Source of the DNA: Neolewinella aurantiaca
Lineage (GTDB): Bacteria; Bacteroidota; Bacteroidia; Chitinophagales; Saprospiraceae
Length of the DNA stretch: 64,000 nucleotides
Direction: 5' to 3'
NCBI RefSeq assembly: GCF_008014675.1
Contig: NZ_VOXD01000004.1
Location: 176,945 to 240,944 of the forward strand
The notes beneath the pieces are model-generated. The model was not told the origin of the DNA. It ran no database searches and worked only from the letters and a program-made list of their open reading frames with translations. Positions within the stretch are counted from its first letter, which is position 1; each line of letters opens with the position of its first letter. The translations under genes were made by a program, and so were the position numbers. Of the stretch, positions 25,391 through 34,809 are shown piece after piece.

Positions 25391-26440
25391 ATGAGAGTAC
25401 TTTACGCGTTATTATTTTTAGCCATTCTTTTCTCCGCGGCCCCTGCTACCGCCCAGATGTCGATTCTGTTCGTCGAGGACAGCGATGACGAGTTCGGCAA
25501 CGCCGAGACTTTTGCAAATGCAATCGAGTCGGTAGGTTATCCTAACACATTCTACAACACGATTGACAGTGCATCCGGGCCTTCTGCTGAGTACATGTCT
25601 GGGTTCGACCTCGTGATTTGGCATACTTCTACCGATGGGGTAGGCCTTGAATTATGGAATGGCGCGGACGAAGATAACCAAGAGCTGGTTTCCTTCCTCG
25701 ATGATGGTGGCCGCTTGTGGCTGGTAGGGCTTGATTTCCTTTTTGACCGCTACGCTGCTCCCGGGCCTACTTTTTTCGAAGAGGGCGAATTCCCTTACGA
25801 TTACCTGGGCATCACCTCCTACAATGTCCAGAGCCAGGGCAACGACGGCGGACTTGGCGTGCCGGCAGTTGCACCAGACACCAATCAAGTGATCAACGAT
25901 TTGCCGGAACTGACCTGGCAGTTCCCCGCCCTCAACTGGGTAGACGGTGTCGACCTGCGGCCTGAGGCCGCACCCCTCTACCGGATGGCCGGAGACAATT
26001 ATCCCCTCGCCGAAGCGATCTGTGGCGTTTACCACGATAACCGGACGGCCAAGGTGGTTACCTACTTCTTCGACCTGGCCCTGGTCGCAAACGATCAGTT
26101 GCTGCAGGACGCAGTTCGCCCCGTTCTTTCGTTTTTCGAAAACTTCACTACTTCCACGTCTGCCAACAGTGTATTACAGCAGGACTTTGCTGTGTTTCCT
26201 AATCCGGCCACCGGCTCATTTTCCCTCAGGGTTGACCTGGAAAACGCTGCTGTAGTGGAGGTTAGTCTGCTGGACTACCTCGGCCGTGTCGTCAGGGAGC
26301 CGGTGCAAGCCCGGCAGTTACCTGCGGGTTACAATCTGGTCAGCGAGCTCGACCTCAACAATCTGGCCAACGGCACCTATTTTGTAAAGCTGACGGTAGA
26401 GGGAAAGTCCGGCCTGCGGCCACTCGTGGTACAAAACTGA
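25391..26440 (+). CDS. Secreted protein with type IX secretion C-terminal sorting domain
   Basis: 349 residues. The signal peptide (MRVLYALLFLAILFSAAPATAQ) is followed by a 240-residue domain resembling a GATase1/ThuA-like fold (MSILFVEDSDDEFGNAETFA, GFDLVIWHTS, LVSFLDDGGRLWLVGLDFLF, KVVTYFFDLALV). The last 80 residues are a type A Por/T9SS sorting domain (FAVFPNPATGSFSLRV, LLDYLGRVVREP, LANGTYFVKLTV), so the protein should cross the outer membrane by T9SS and be attached or released. No catalytic triad is evident; a binding role is possible. It converges with the next gene with only 6 bp between stop codons. Confidence 0.88.
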   Translation: MRVLYALLFLAILFSAAPATAQMSILFVEDSDDEFGNAETFANAIESVGYPNTFYNTIDSASGPSAEYMSGFDLVIWHTSTDGVGLELWNGADEDNQELVSFLDDGGRLWLVGLDFLFDRYAAPGPTFFEEGEFPYDYLGITSYNVQSQGNDGGLGVPAVAPDTNQVINDLPELTWQFPALNWVDGVDLRPEAAPLYRMAGDNYPLAEAICGVYHDNRTAKVVTYFFDLALVANDQLLQDAVRPVLSFFENFTTSTSANSVLQQDFAVFPNPATGSFSLRVDLENAAVVEVSLLDYLGRVVREPVQARQLPAGYNLVSELDLNNLANGTYFVKLTVEGKSGLRPLVVQN

Positions 26441-26446
26441 TGAGGT

Positions 26447-29400
26447 TTACTTGTTGAAGAACCGGAATATCGGTACGTCCACACTGAGGGTAAGCATGGC
26501 CCGGGTACTCCGGGCGTCGCGTTCTCTGTTTTCTCCGTCGAGGGTAAATTTGCGTACACTTGGCCCGTCCTGAACGCCAAAACCAAGCGTGAAGGGCGAT
26601 TGGGGGAAATTGTACATGATGTGCAGACCGGGGGCGATCACGTTTGCAGGTCGGAACTCGGGCAGGCGGTCTACCGTGGCCCCATCCCCATTTTCGCGCC
26701 TGCTTTCGAGCCGGAATGCCGTTAGAGCTCCGAGATCGAGCAATGAGCCGAAAAGAGTGATGGATTTGCTGCCACCGATGTTGCGGCTGTAACTCACGCC
26801 TACGGGAACAAAGAGAGAAGCCCCAAAGACTTCCTCTTCCAGCTCCGGAGCCGATATCCCCGGAGGTAGCACTAACCCTTCCCGGCTTAGTGCCGCACCG
26901 AAATAGGCCCCGAGTTCTACGCTGGAAGGTTTGTTGCGCTTGATCTGGGAGCTTCCGGTTGGCAGGGCAATAGAAGAAACTGCTGCCTCGAAGTCGGCCG
27001 GGTCATCGGCCTTGGCTACGTCGGCCATGAAGGTACCGTAGCGGAATAATTTCTCACGGAAGCGATCGGTACGTTCCGGATTGAGCTTTTTGATTTTGTT
27101 CTGCACGCGGGAAAGTTCTTCCTGAATCCGGCGAATCTTCAGGTCCCGGATGCCGTTGTTGGCATCTTCGAGGGCGTAGGCGTCGAGACCGGGAGTGTTG
27201 AGTTCCATCTCGTAGCGCGAGAGCAGGGCTTTGTCTCTGTTGTTGCCCAGCATGGGGAGCGCATCGGCGGTGGGGACCGCAAGGCCAACGGCCTTCAGGT
27301 TTTCGTCTTCGTCTACCACGTAGCTCTCGATCAGGTGGAGGAGCTCATCCCGTCGTTCCGTGAGTTTTCTTTCTTTATGGCTGGCGGTCGGTGCTACGTT
27401 GAATAGCTTGAGGAGGTTCAGCAGGTTGTCTACGGCGTACCGGTATTCTCCGGTTTGGCTGAGGCGGAACATCTCGTTGAGCTGTCGGCTCACCTCCGGT
27501 ACATCGGCAAAAGCAGGGTATTTACCGGCAAGGCTCGTTGGCTTTCCTGCCTCCATTCGCGGGTTCAGGATGGGAGCTTCCAGCAGAGATTGGAGGGTAG
27601 TGGTGATGAAACTGACGGCCTGAATTTTCCGGATGGCCTTTGGTGATAATTTATCCAGATCCGGCTCGTGGTTCCGGGACTGAAAATCGGAGAGGAAGAG
27701 GCCGAAATCAAGGAGGAAGCCGGTAATCCCCTCGGAGGAAAACTTGCCGTCCAGCTCCGGCACCCGGCTCAGCCTTTCGTATCCCATACCGCTGAAGAGT
27801 TTCCTGGCGGCGGGGTTCGTTTGGAAGTCGGAGAGTTGCCTGTTGCGCACAAATCCTGTGCCCTGCTCTCCCGCAGAAAGCAGAAAGAATACTTGTTGGG
27901 CCATCCCGAATACGGTCTCGAAAGTAGAGAGGTTATGGTAGGCACGGATGAGACTGTCGGCGTTGCTGGCGGTGTGAAATTCTACCGCAGAATGGAGGTC
28001 CTCCAGGGCTATTCTCGTGGCGTCGATTGCTGGTTGCAGCGGTGGGAAGTAGGCCGCCTGGCGTGGCGTCTGTTTCATCTTTGCGATGTACGGCGAGGTA
28101 GAGCTGCCATTTTTCATCACCCATTCTTCCAGCCGGTTTTTTATGGCGGCAAGGCGCTCGGCGTTGGCTTTTGTATCGGAAGGAATCTCTTCGGTCAGTC
28201 GTCTGAGCATTCTCAGTGCGGGGGCATTGGAGTTAGACAGCTCCGCATCGATGTCTTCCTGAAGTTCACGTTTACGCTCTTCGAACGACTGAGCGAGTCG
28301 CTTCTGTGCATCGCGTTGCTGTTGCAGGTCGAGCTGAATTTCCACTAAATCCTCTCTGGCCCTGAGCAGATCGTCCAGTAGGTCTTCGTATTTATCCAGA
28401 TCACCCCGGTGGGCAAGCACTTCGCGTACAGCGGTGAGGCCGGCAGCGCGGAGCTCGTCCGGGCGCAGTTTTTTCGCATCGGGCCCGAAGAGTTCGTCGT
28501 ACCGCGACACACTGGGGTAGGCTTCGTAATATGCGTAGGGTTCTTTGCCGCGCAGCCAGGCACGGACGATCCCGGTGGCGGGTGGGTTCGCACCGATCTC
28601 CCAGTAGTTGTTTTTGAGGGGGAGCGTGGCATCGTTTACGGGGAAGTAAATATCCCGGATGCGGCGCATGATCGGCATCGCCTCGTCGTCACTCAGTTCT
28701 GCTTTCTGAATTTCTGTGAGCAGGGGATTGAACTGTCGGTTGCTCAGCTTATCGCGGGCGAGGTCGAAGCGGTTGTTGAGGGTGTCGGTCGCAACAATCA
28801 GGTTGTCGAAGGCATTGAGGATCGCCTGGTAGCTGGGGTCCGTGGTATCTGCCTTCGTCATCCGGAGGTCGATTTGTGTCCGGGTATCGACACGGGTTTT
28901 CTCCAGTTCTCCGTACGTAAAAGCCAGGATTTCGGCCAGGGAGACGTCGCGCATCTCCAGGTCAAGGATGCGGTAAATCAGGAATATATTGTAGACGACC
29001 GGGTCGCGGAAACTTCCCGCCTTGCGCTGGTCGAGATAGTTGCCGAGGTTGAAGGCTACTGCATTTAGGTCTTCTACAAAGGCTTTGCGGATACTTGGCA
29101 GGATGGCTTTGTAGTTCAGCAGATCCAGAGTGGGCAGGAATTCGCTGGTTTTTGGGAAAAGGTAATTGAGGTCGTTGCGGTTAATATCCTCCCGTAATTT
29201 GGTGAGAAAAGTGTAAGTCAGTTCTTCCTGAGCGCGGCGGCTGATCCAGTCTGAGAGGCCCGCAAGGGCACTGCCCATCAGGTTCGAAGTGGAAAGCCCC
29301 AACTGTTGTGAGTTCGCACCCTTAGCGGCAGCTTTCAGGCTCAGCCCGGTTGCCGGAGGTGCGGCGTAGGTGTCATGGATTTTCCCCAGATCAATGACGC

Positions 29401-29815
29401 CGTTGCGACTGAATAATTCCGCCCCGTTGAGTTTTTTCAGGAACTTCTCCCGTCCGGGAGTTGCCAGTGTTTCGGGGACCGACATGCCGGGTGAAGGTAC
29501 ATAGCTCTCGAGTAGCAGGTCGATTTTCTCCTCAATCAGGTAGCTCCGGATAGCGGGGTTGCCCGCGTAGTGCCCGAGTAGTTCCGGACCCGAAAGCAGT
29601 GACCGGATTTTGTCGTGGCTTGGCATACCTCCGTAATAAGCCAGGGTCATCACGATGGTGTCCAGCGAAGGATTGTTGGCCGAAGTGCCAACTTCGCGGG
29701 CGAGCTCCGTATGGTGTACAATGCGGGCCAGGTCAATACCGATGTTTTGGGCGCTGACGCAGGTGCAATGAATAAAGACAAGGAGCAAAGGAAGTAATCC
29801 TGAAAACTTTTTCAT
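26447..29815 (-). CDS. Very large periplasmic helical protein with C-terminal outer-membrane barrel, unknown function
   Basis: 1122 residues, not a family I recognise. A signal peptide (KKFSGLLPLLLVFIHCTCVSAQ) precedes about 900 mostly helical residues. A coiled-coil-prone block lies around residues 500-560 (DDLLRAREDLVEIQLDLQQQ and QKRLAQSFEERKRELQEDID). The last 170 residues read as beta-barrel strands (SVELGAYFGAALS, LFVPVGVSYSRNIG, ITLFGSLLDLGALTAF, IMYNFPQSPFTLGFGV) ending VDVPIFRFFNK. ATG at 29815 is chosen over 29848 because the signal begins there. A motif copy encodes part of the signal peptide. Upstream lie a helical protein and, divergently, a double-AAA ATPase; a shared role is speculative. 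Confidence 0.75.
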   Translation of the reverse strand: MKKFSGLLPLLLVFIHCTCVSAQNIGIDLARIVHHTELAREVGTSANNPSLDTIVMTLAYYGGMPSHDKIRSLLSGPELLGHYAGNPAIRSYLIEEKIDLLLESYVPSPGMSVPETLATPGREKFLKKLNGAELFSRNGVIDLGKIHDTYAAPPATGLSLKAAAKGANSQQLGLSTSNLMGSALAGLSDWISRRAQEELTYTFLTKLREDINRNDLNYLFPKTSEFLPTLDLLNYKAILPSIRKAFVEDLNAVAFNLGNYLDQRKAGSFRDPVVYNIFLIYRILDLEMRDVSLAEILAFTYGELEKTRVDTRTQIDLRMTKADTTDPSYQAILNAFDNLIVATDTLNNRFDLARDKLSNRQFNPLLTEIQKAELSDDEAMPIMRRIRDIYFPVNDATLPLKNNYWEIGANPPATGIVRAWLRGKEPYAYYEAYPSVSRYDELFGPDAKKLRPDELRAAGLTAVREVLAHRGDLDKYEDLLDDLLRAREDLVEIQLDLQQQRDAQKRLAQSFEERKRELQEDIDAELSNSNAPALRMLRRLTEEIPSDTKANAERLAAIKNRLEEWVMKNGSSTSPYIAKMKQTPRQAAYFPPLQPAIDATRIALEDLHSAVEFHTASNADSLIRAYHNLSTFETVFGMAQQVFFLLSAGEQGTGFVRNRQLSDFQTNPAARKLFSGMGYERLSRVPELDGKFSSEGITGFLLDFGLFLSDFQSRNHEPDLDKLSPKAIRKIQAVSFITTTLQSLLEAPILNPRMEAGKPTSLAGKYPAFADVPEVSRQLNEMFRLSQTGEYRYAVDNLLNLLKLFNVAPTASHKERKLTERRDELLHLIESYVVDEDENLKAVGLAVPTADALPMLGNNRDKALLSRYEMELNTPGLDAYALEDANNGIRDLKIRRIQEELSRVQNKIKKLNPERTDRFREKLFRYGTFMADVAKADDPADFEAAVSSIALPTGSSQIKRNKPSSVELGAYFGAALSREGLVLPPGISAPELEEEVFGASLFVPVGVSYSRNIGGSKSITLFGSLLDLGALTAFRLESRRENGDGATVDRLPEFRPANVIAPGLHIMYNFPQSPFTLGFGVQDGPSVRKFTLDGENRERDARSTRAMLTLSVDVPIFRFFNK
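29749..29768 (+). repeat. Dispersed motif copy inside a signal peptide
   Basis: GGGCGCTGACGCAGGTGCAA, sense orientation, encoding the HCTCVSA segment at the end of the signal peptide. Confidence 0.75.
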
Positions 29816-29979
29816 AGTGGGATGGTCGGGGGAGAAAACAATTAGCATTTAGAAGTCAGTGCCAGGCATGATGAGCTGGCATTGAAGGAAAAATATTCTG
29901 AAAATAGATAGTCTGGTCTCTCAAATCTCTCTTTCCGGCCCCCGACGGTTGCCCGGGATCAGCGCAATAATCGGTAAAA

Positions 29980-30645
29980 TCAGACAAACAGTTTGTCCGA
30001 GATGAAGTCTGCACCTGCCTGAATAGTACCGGGGAAGGTAGCTCCGGTCGCATCCCGCACATCAGGAATGAGTACTTGTTCCATTTTTGCGCAGTCGGCG
30101 TTGGTTGTCGTTATCTGGTTCAGCCTTAGTCGCTCATCGTAGACTGCCCGGGCAAGGGTGAAGGCGTTGCGGGCAGCGGTATAAGTCTCCGGATCGGCAG
30201 AGTCACCAGCCAGCATCAGGTTTAACCTCGTACGATCTATTGCCGACCGGAACGAGGCCAGGTTGTCTATCATCCGCTGATTAACAGGAGGGATTTGCCC
30301 TCCTTTCTCGTCTTCCGGTGCAACTTCACCGTCGGCTGCGGTTTCTGTCTGCGGGTGGAATTCATTGACCCATTTTATTAACTCCTCCTGAATGGCAAAT
30401 TGGTCGGCATCGGCATCATCGATGCCTGCCTTGAGTTTCTCCAGCGGAGCCATGTCAGTTTCCTGCTCAGCAGGAAAGGGAGTGAGCGCACGTAGCCGGT
30501 TCAGGCGGAGCACGAGTGCAATGACGTCCTGTTTAGCGTCTTCACTCACCAGTGCCTGGGTCTTCACGAGTGCAAGCCGGCGTTGGTAGAGTTGCCGGCA
30601 AATACCCGTGACTTCAGTCAGCAGTTTTTCGCGAAAGGGGGGCAT
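29980..30645 (-). CDS. Helical protein of unknown function
   Basis: 221 residues, no signal peptide and no recognised domain. It is predicted mostly helical with repeated Leu/Arg heptad-like stretches (LTEVTGICRQLYQRRLAL, DVIALVLRLNRLRAL) and an acidic linker (AADGEVAPEDEKGGQ). The C-terminal third has NAFTLARAVYDERLRLNQI. ATG 30645 (MPPFREKLL) is favoured over the ORF start at 30705. It is transcribed toward the large barrel protein (164-bp gap) and divergently from the double-AAA ATPase, which suggests a shared function that the sequence does not identify. Confidence 0.65.
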   Translation of the reverse strand: MPPFREKLLTEVTGICRQLYQRRLALVKTQALVSEDAKQDVIALVLRLNRLRALTPFPAEQETDMAPLEKLKAGIDDADADQFAIQEELIKWVNEFHPQTETAADGEVAPEDEKGGQIPPVNQRMIDNLASFRSAIDRTRLNLMLAGDSADPETYTAARNAFTLARAVYDERLRLNQITTTNADCAKMEQVLIPDVRDATGATFPGTIQAGADFISDKLFV

Positions 30646-30936
30646 GGGGTGTGTTCTGAATGGGTGTTGATTACAATTGAGCTGGTAAGGTAACGCATTT
30701 AACACGACTTTAAGTGTGCCCCGGCTAAGGCCGGATGTCGATCAATCCAATACTGTTACTAAGAGATGTAGCGTAACTTTTAGGTGCGAATTGACGTTTA
30801 TCCGGGCGGAAGCACCCCAAAACGTAAGCCCGGCCATAAGTGTTCAGCGTTGCATATAGTAAAATAACACCGATTGCCCGAAAGTCTTACCCCTGCTTTC
30901 TTGCGTAGCACCTTTTTTACCCTTTACTTTACTGAA
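30646..30936. other. Divergent intergenic region
   Basis: 291 bp between the helical protein and the AAA ATPase. I see no gene and no clear TAnnTTTG element. Confidence 0.5.
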
Positions 30937-33600
30937 ATGACCAGCAGCAAGGAACAATCCGATACCTCCCTCCCGCCCTACAAGTTCAAAGAGCTTAAGG
31001 TCTATAATTCCACAGAGTATCTCTGGGAAAACGTAAAGAAGTACCGGCAGGTGTTTGATCGGTTCGAAACCGCCTATATCTATACCGAACTCTCGCTCTT
31101 CAACAAGCGCTTCGACCTTGAAGACTGGTCTCTGCGGGTAGACCTCAAGTGTTTCAGTATCGATAATCAGGTACGAACTGAAATGTGCAACCTCACCATC
31201 GAAAAAGAGGTGAGTAAATTCGACAGCGTTATCTACCTCAGAGAAGGGTGGGGGAACCAAAAAAGAGGAACTTTCTGGAAACGAGGTACTTATTTCTGGG
31301 AAGCATACATCGATGGGCAAAAGATCGGAAGTAAGTACTTCTACGTCATCGAACCGCACGATAATATGCCCGACCCGCTCGACGATGACTGGGAAATCAA
31401 AGAGTCGGTCGAGAAGTACATCGAGCCGGTTTCCGCGCGGCTCTACGAAGGCCCTTACGATGATGTTACCGAAGACGACCGCGTCTACCTCCGGGAGTTT
31501 GCTGTCAAAGAAACAAGATACATCTACCTGGAACTGACTTTCCGAAACCTCCAGCCTGACGAAGAATGGCACTTGGAACTGTTTACCAAGTTCCATAACC
31601 AGGCCCGGGAACTGAAAGGACAGGTTGTTCGTCTTCACCACGTCCGGAAAAATCAGGAGCTTATAAAAATCACGGCTGGCTGGGGGGCTGCAACCCCAAA
31701 TCTCTGGCGTATCAATAATTATACGGCCGATATTGTCTTCCTCGACCGGCTGATTGCCAGCATCCCCTTCGTCGTAGACGACGAGGCTGTTCCCGGATCG
31801 CCGGCAGTTTACCTGCCCGGCAAAGAGAATACCATGGTTCTCGCTCCGGCTGCCGAAGAAACAGATGAGAGTTTCGACGAAATAATGGCCCGCCTCAACG
31901 CTCTCACCGGTCTGCACGAAGTAAAACGGCAGATCAGAGAACATGCTGTTTATATCCGGTTTCTTCAGCTTCGCCAGAAGCGGGGCTTCGATATGGACAA
32001 AGGCATGGATGTTCATTCCATCTTTATCGGTAACCCCGGAACGGGCAAAACCACCGTGGCCCGCATGATGGGCAAGCTGTACCGCAAAATGGGGCTCCTC
32101 TCCAGTGGGCATACCGTCGTTGCCGACCGCGTTGATCTTGTCGGAGAATATATCGGCCAAACCGCACCCAAAACGCGCGAAGTGATCGAGAAAGCCCGGG
32201 GTGGCGTTCTGTTTATCGACGAAGCCTACGCCCTGGCCCGTAGCAACGACGATGGCAAGGACTTCGGTCGTGAGGTAATCGAAATCCTGGTGAAGGAAAT
32301 GAGTAACGGACAGGGGGACCTGGCCGTCATTGTCGCCGGATATCCGGAGGAGATGAAGCGCTTTCTCGACAGCAATACCGGGCTCAAGTCACGCTTCAAA
32401 CACAATTATGATTTCCGGGACTTCATGCCGCAGGAGCTGAGTACCATCGCCGATTATGCCTCCGACGGCCTGGGCGTAGAGCTTACTTTGTCGGCCAAAG
32501 CCCGTATCGACGAGATAATCACCCGCGCATTCCGTACCCGCGACCGAACTTTCGGCAACGCCCGCTACGTCCACGACCTCATCGAGAAGGCCAAGGTTCA
32601 GATGGGCCTTCGGCTCATGAATAGCGGAGGGGTCGCTAAACTGACCAACCAGCAGTTGAGCACCATCGAACTAGAAGACGTCAACAAGATTGAAGGCATC
32701 AAGAAAAAGGAACCGCCTGCGATCCCCGTCAACGACGAGTTACTCGCCGAGGCGCTAGCAGAACTGGACGCGCTTACGGGAATGGACAACATCAAGCGCC
32801 AGCTGCACGACCTGGTCAGCCTCGTTCGGTACTACCGCCAGATCGGGCGCAATGTGCTCAACAGCTTTCACCTGCATGCGGTCCTGATCGGTAACCCGGG
32901 AACGGGAAAAACCACCGTAGCCCGCATCCTGGCTAAGCTCTATAACGCACTCGGTATTCTGGAACGTGGCCACATCGTTGAAACCGACCGGCAGGGAATG
33001 GTGGCCGGGTACGTAGGCCAGACCGCAGAAAAAACCGCAAAGAAGGTCGAAGAAGCGATCGGTGGAGTACTCTTCATTGATGAGGCATATGCCCTCACGC
33101 AAAAATCATCCCAACGCGGTGATTTCGGAGACGAAGCCATTCAGGCACTTCTTAAAAGGATGGAAGACCGCCGCGGCGAGTTCTTCGTTTGCGTGGCTGG
33201 TTACCCCGACAATATGGACGTTTTCCTGAAGGCCAACCCCGGCCTCAGCAGCCGTTTCGACAAAACCCTCCGCTTCGAGGACTACAACCCGGAGCAACTG
33301 CTGGAAATTGCACGCCGTATGATGGCGGAGAACGGAGCCCAACTCACTCCCGCTGCCGAGAAACACCTGGCCGCATACCTCCGCTTTCTCTACAAGTATC
33401 GCGATGCCTTCTTCGGCAACGCCCGCTCTGTCCGAAAAATCGTTGTCGATATTATCCGCCGGCACGATCTGCGCCGGTCTGCCGACGTCGCCGCTATAGA
33501 AGACAAAGGCAAAACTGTCCGTATCCTCAAAGCCGACGTGGAGCACCTGAAGTTGGATACCAAAGAGCTTTCCATCCAGCGTAAACGGATCGGATTTTAG
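30937..33600 (+). CDS. Double CbbX/SpoVK-type AAA+ ATPase with duplicated N-terminal beta domains
   Basis: 887 residues in four domains. Two tandem beta-sandwich-like repeats come first (residues about 20-140 and 160-285), visible as YIYTELSLFNKRFDLEDW versus YIYLELTFRNLQPDEEW and REGWGNQKRGTFW versus TAGWGAATPNLW. Two AAA+ modules of the CbbX/SpoVK class follow: Walker A GNPGTGKTT at about residues 365 and 651, Walker B GVLFIDEAYAL at about 421 and 708, sensor-like VIVAGYPEEM and VCVAGYPDNM, and arginine-finger region SRFKHNYDF/SRFDKTLRF. Such ATPases remodel protein complexes. The beta domains presumably bind substrate (inference). ATG 30937 (MTSSKEQ) is chosen over 30874. The stop codon lies in the terminator stem. 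Confidence 0.88.
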   Translation: MTSSKEQSDTSLPPYKFKELKVYNSTEYLWENVKKYRQVFDRFETAYIYTELSLFNKRFDLEDWSLRVDLKCFSIDNQVRTEMCNLTIEKEVSKFDSVIYLREGWGNQKRGTFWKRGTYFWEAYIDGQKIGSKYFYVIEPHDNMPDPLDDDWEIKESVEKYIEPVSARLYEGPYDDVTEDDRVYLREFAVKETRYIYLELTFRNLQPDEEWHLELFTKFHNQARELKGQVVRLHHVRKNQELIKITAGWGAATPNLWRINNYTADIVFLDRLIASIPFVVDDEAVPGSPAVYLPGKENTMVLAPAAEETDESFDEIMARLNALTGLHEVKRQIREHAVYIRFLQLRQKRGFDMDKGMDVHSIFIGNPGTGKTTVARMMGKLYRKMGLLSSGHTVVADRVDLVGEYIGQTAPKTREVIEKARGGVLFIDEAYALARSNDDGKDFGREVIEILVKEMSNGQGDLAVIVAGYPEEMKRFLDSNTGLKSRFKHNYDFRDFMPQELSTIADYASDGLGVELTLSAKARIDEIITRAFRTRDRTFGNARYVHDLIEKAKVQMGLRLMNSGGVAKLTNQQLSTIELEDVNKIEGIKKKEPPAIPVNDELLAEALAELDALTGMDNIKRQLHDLVSLVRYYRQIGRNVLNSFHLHAVLIGNPGTGKTTVARILAKLYNALGILERGHIVETDRQGMVAGYVGQTAEKTAKKVEEAIGGVLFIDEAYALTQKSSQRGDFGDEAIQALLKRMEDRRGEFFVCVAGYPDNMDVFLKANPGLSSRFDKTLRFEDYNPEQLLEIARRMMAENGAQLTPAAEKHLAAYLRFLYKYRDAFFGNARSVRKIVVDIIRRHDLRRSADVAAIEDKGKTVRILKADVEHLKLDTKELSIQRKRIGF

Positions 33601-33623
33601 TGGTGCAACCACTAAAATCCGAT
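33589..33623. terminator. Perfect 16-bp hairpin containing the AAA stop codon
   Basis: ATCGGATTTTAGTGGT and its exact complement around a GCA loop, between convergent genes. The TAG stop (33598-33600) is inside the left arm. Confidence 0.75.
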
Positions 33624-33665
33624 TACCTCTGGTACCTGCTCCGGTAGAGATTCTGTTGTCTGCTG

Positions 33666-34565
33666 CTAGAAGTCGGTAAATTCAGCATCCCGGACGCTGT
33701 TCAGGACACCAATGGCGCTCAGCTGAAAACGACCTCCACGATCGCCCGAAAGTACGAGCCCGTTGTAAGGGAGGTAGTCGTTCCAGGGGGTCTCCATTGC
33801 CGGCTCTTCATCCTTTGCGTCCCGGAAAAATTGCCAGGTGTTGATGCGCCAGGTCACTTTGTCGACGTACAGGCGGTACATGTTCTGGGGGGTGTTGCCA
33901 ACCTTCTCGAAGGTCATGTCGAGAATATAGCTTGGGCGGACGGCCTGAGGGTCGGTACGTACTTCACCGCCGTATTTCAGGGTTACGCCGCTGTCTTTCA
34001 GCTTGAAGTGCTGAACGAGCCAGTAGCTGTCGTTGATCCACATGCTGTGACCTTTGGTCAGTTCTGCGGCCAGTTCTTCGGGGTCGGTTACTTCTACGCC
34101 GTTCTTTTTCACCTTCCCTTTCAGGTTGTCAGCGTCGGAGAAATCAACAAGGTAAATGGTGCTGTCGCCCTGCATTGAGATGCGGACGCGTTTTTCGAGT
34201 TTGTCCCACAACAGAGTACGGGCCCCGAAGAAATTCCAGGTGAAATACCGGGTGTTGGCGTATGCTTCCCAGCCACCGTGGTACTTCACGATGCTGTCGG
34301 CCAGGCGGAGGGCCCGTCCGTCCGATCCGGCTGCATTGAACCCTTCGGCAGCGGGGTAAACGCCGGATTCCCCAACGGGCCACGGCTGAGCTTCCAGGAT
34401 GATGGTCTTTTTGCCGTCCTTCATGAATTTTTCGCCGGGTTTGGGGCTGTCGGATGAAACTGCGGTTTCCGCAGTGGCAGTCTCAGATTCGCCGGCAGTT
34501 CCGGGTTCGCAGGAGATAGCCAGCAGGCCCAGGCAAATGCAAAGGAAAAAAGATATTGGTTTCAT
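33666..34565 (-). CDS. Lipoprotein of unknown function (resembles DUF6503-type)
   Basis: 299 residues. The lipoprotein signal (MKPISFFLCICLGLLAISC) and a low-complexity Ala/Glu/Thr/Ser stretch precede a beta-rich domain: ALRLADSIVKYHGGWEAYANTRYFTW, KRVRISMQGDSTIYLVDF, YWLVQHFKLKDSGVTLKYGG and NMYRLYVDKVTWRINTWQFF. The KYHGG-W-A entry resembles Bacteroidota lipoproteins with a LolA-like half barrel, so binding of a lipid or hydrophobic ligand at the envelope is conceivable. I cannot assign an activity. A motif copy lies 25 bp upstream of its start. Confidence 0.75.
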   Translation of the reverse strand: MKPISFFLCICLGLLAISCEPGTAGESETATAETAVSSDSPKPGEKFMKDGKKTIILEAQPWPVGESGVYPAAEGFNAAGSDGRALRLADSIVKYHGGWEAYANTRYFTWNFFGARTLLWDKLEKRVRISMQGDSTIYLVDFSDADNLKGKVKKNGVEVTDPEELAAELTKGHSMWINDSYWLVQHFKLKDSGVTLKYGGEVRTDPQAVRPSYILDMTFEKVGNTPQNMYRLYVDKVTWRINTWQFFRDAKDEEPAMETPWNDYLPYNGLVLSGDRGGRFQLSAIGVLNSVRDAEFTDF

Positions 34566-34589
34566 TGTTATGGTTGATTTTGAGGATAT

Positions 34590-34609
34590 GGGCGCGAACG
34601 CGGGTGCAA
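34590..34609 (+). repeat. Dispersed motif copy (GGGCGCGAACGCGGGTGCAA)
   Basis: 25 bp upstream of the lipoprotein start, in sense orientation. The bases TACCTTGC at its coding-strand 5' side resemble a -7 element. Confidence 0.75.
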
Positions 34610-34783
34610 GGTACGGGGGGCGGCGGTATTGCCCTCCGAAATACCTTATTTGGTGCAGGGAGCAACGATCTCCTAAAGCTCAAGACGCATAAACAGGACG
34701 CACACAAGGGCTGGAAACCTACCCTTTGAACAGAAACGATAAGGCAGGGAGACCGTCCGTCTGACTTTGCCTTCAACCCTTCA

Positions 34784-34803
34784 TTGCACCTGCGGCCGCG
34801 CCC
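34784..34803 (-). repeat. Dispersed motif copy (perfect, inverted)
   Basis: TTGCACCTGCGGCCGCGCCC, 7 bp past the stop of the EEP-family gene. It faces the copy at 34590, so the two enclose 174 bp as an inverted pair. Confidence 0.85.
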
Positions 34804-34809
34804 GCTTTA

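Noticed and set aside
30010..30020. TGCACCTGCCT as a motif copy
   Set aside because: Only the first half matches and the GC-rich second half is absent.
30844..32160. 438-residue minus-strand ORF
   Set aside because: Antisense to the double-AAA gene, whose N-terminal repeats and AAA motifs are clearly real.
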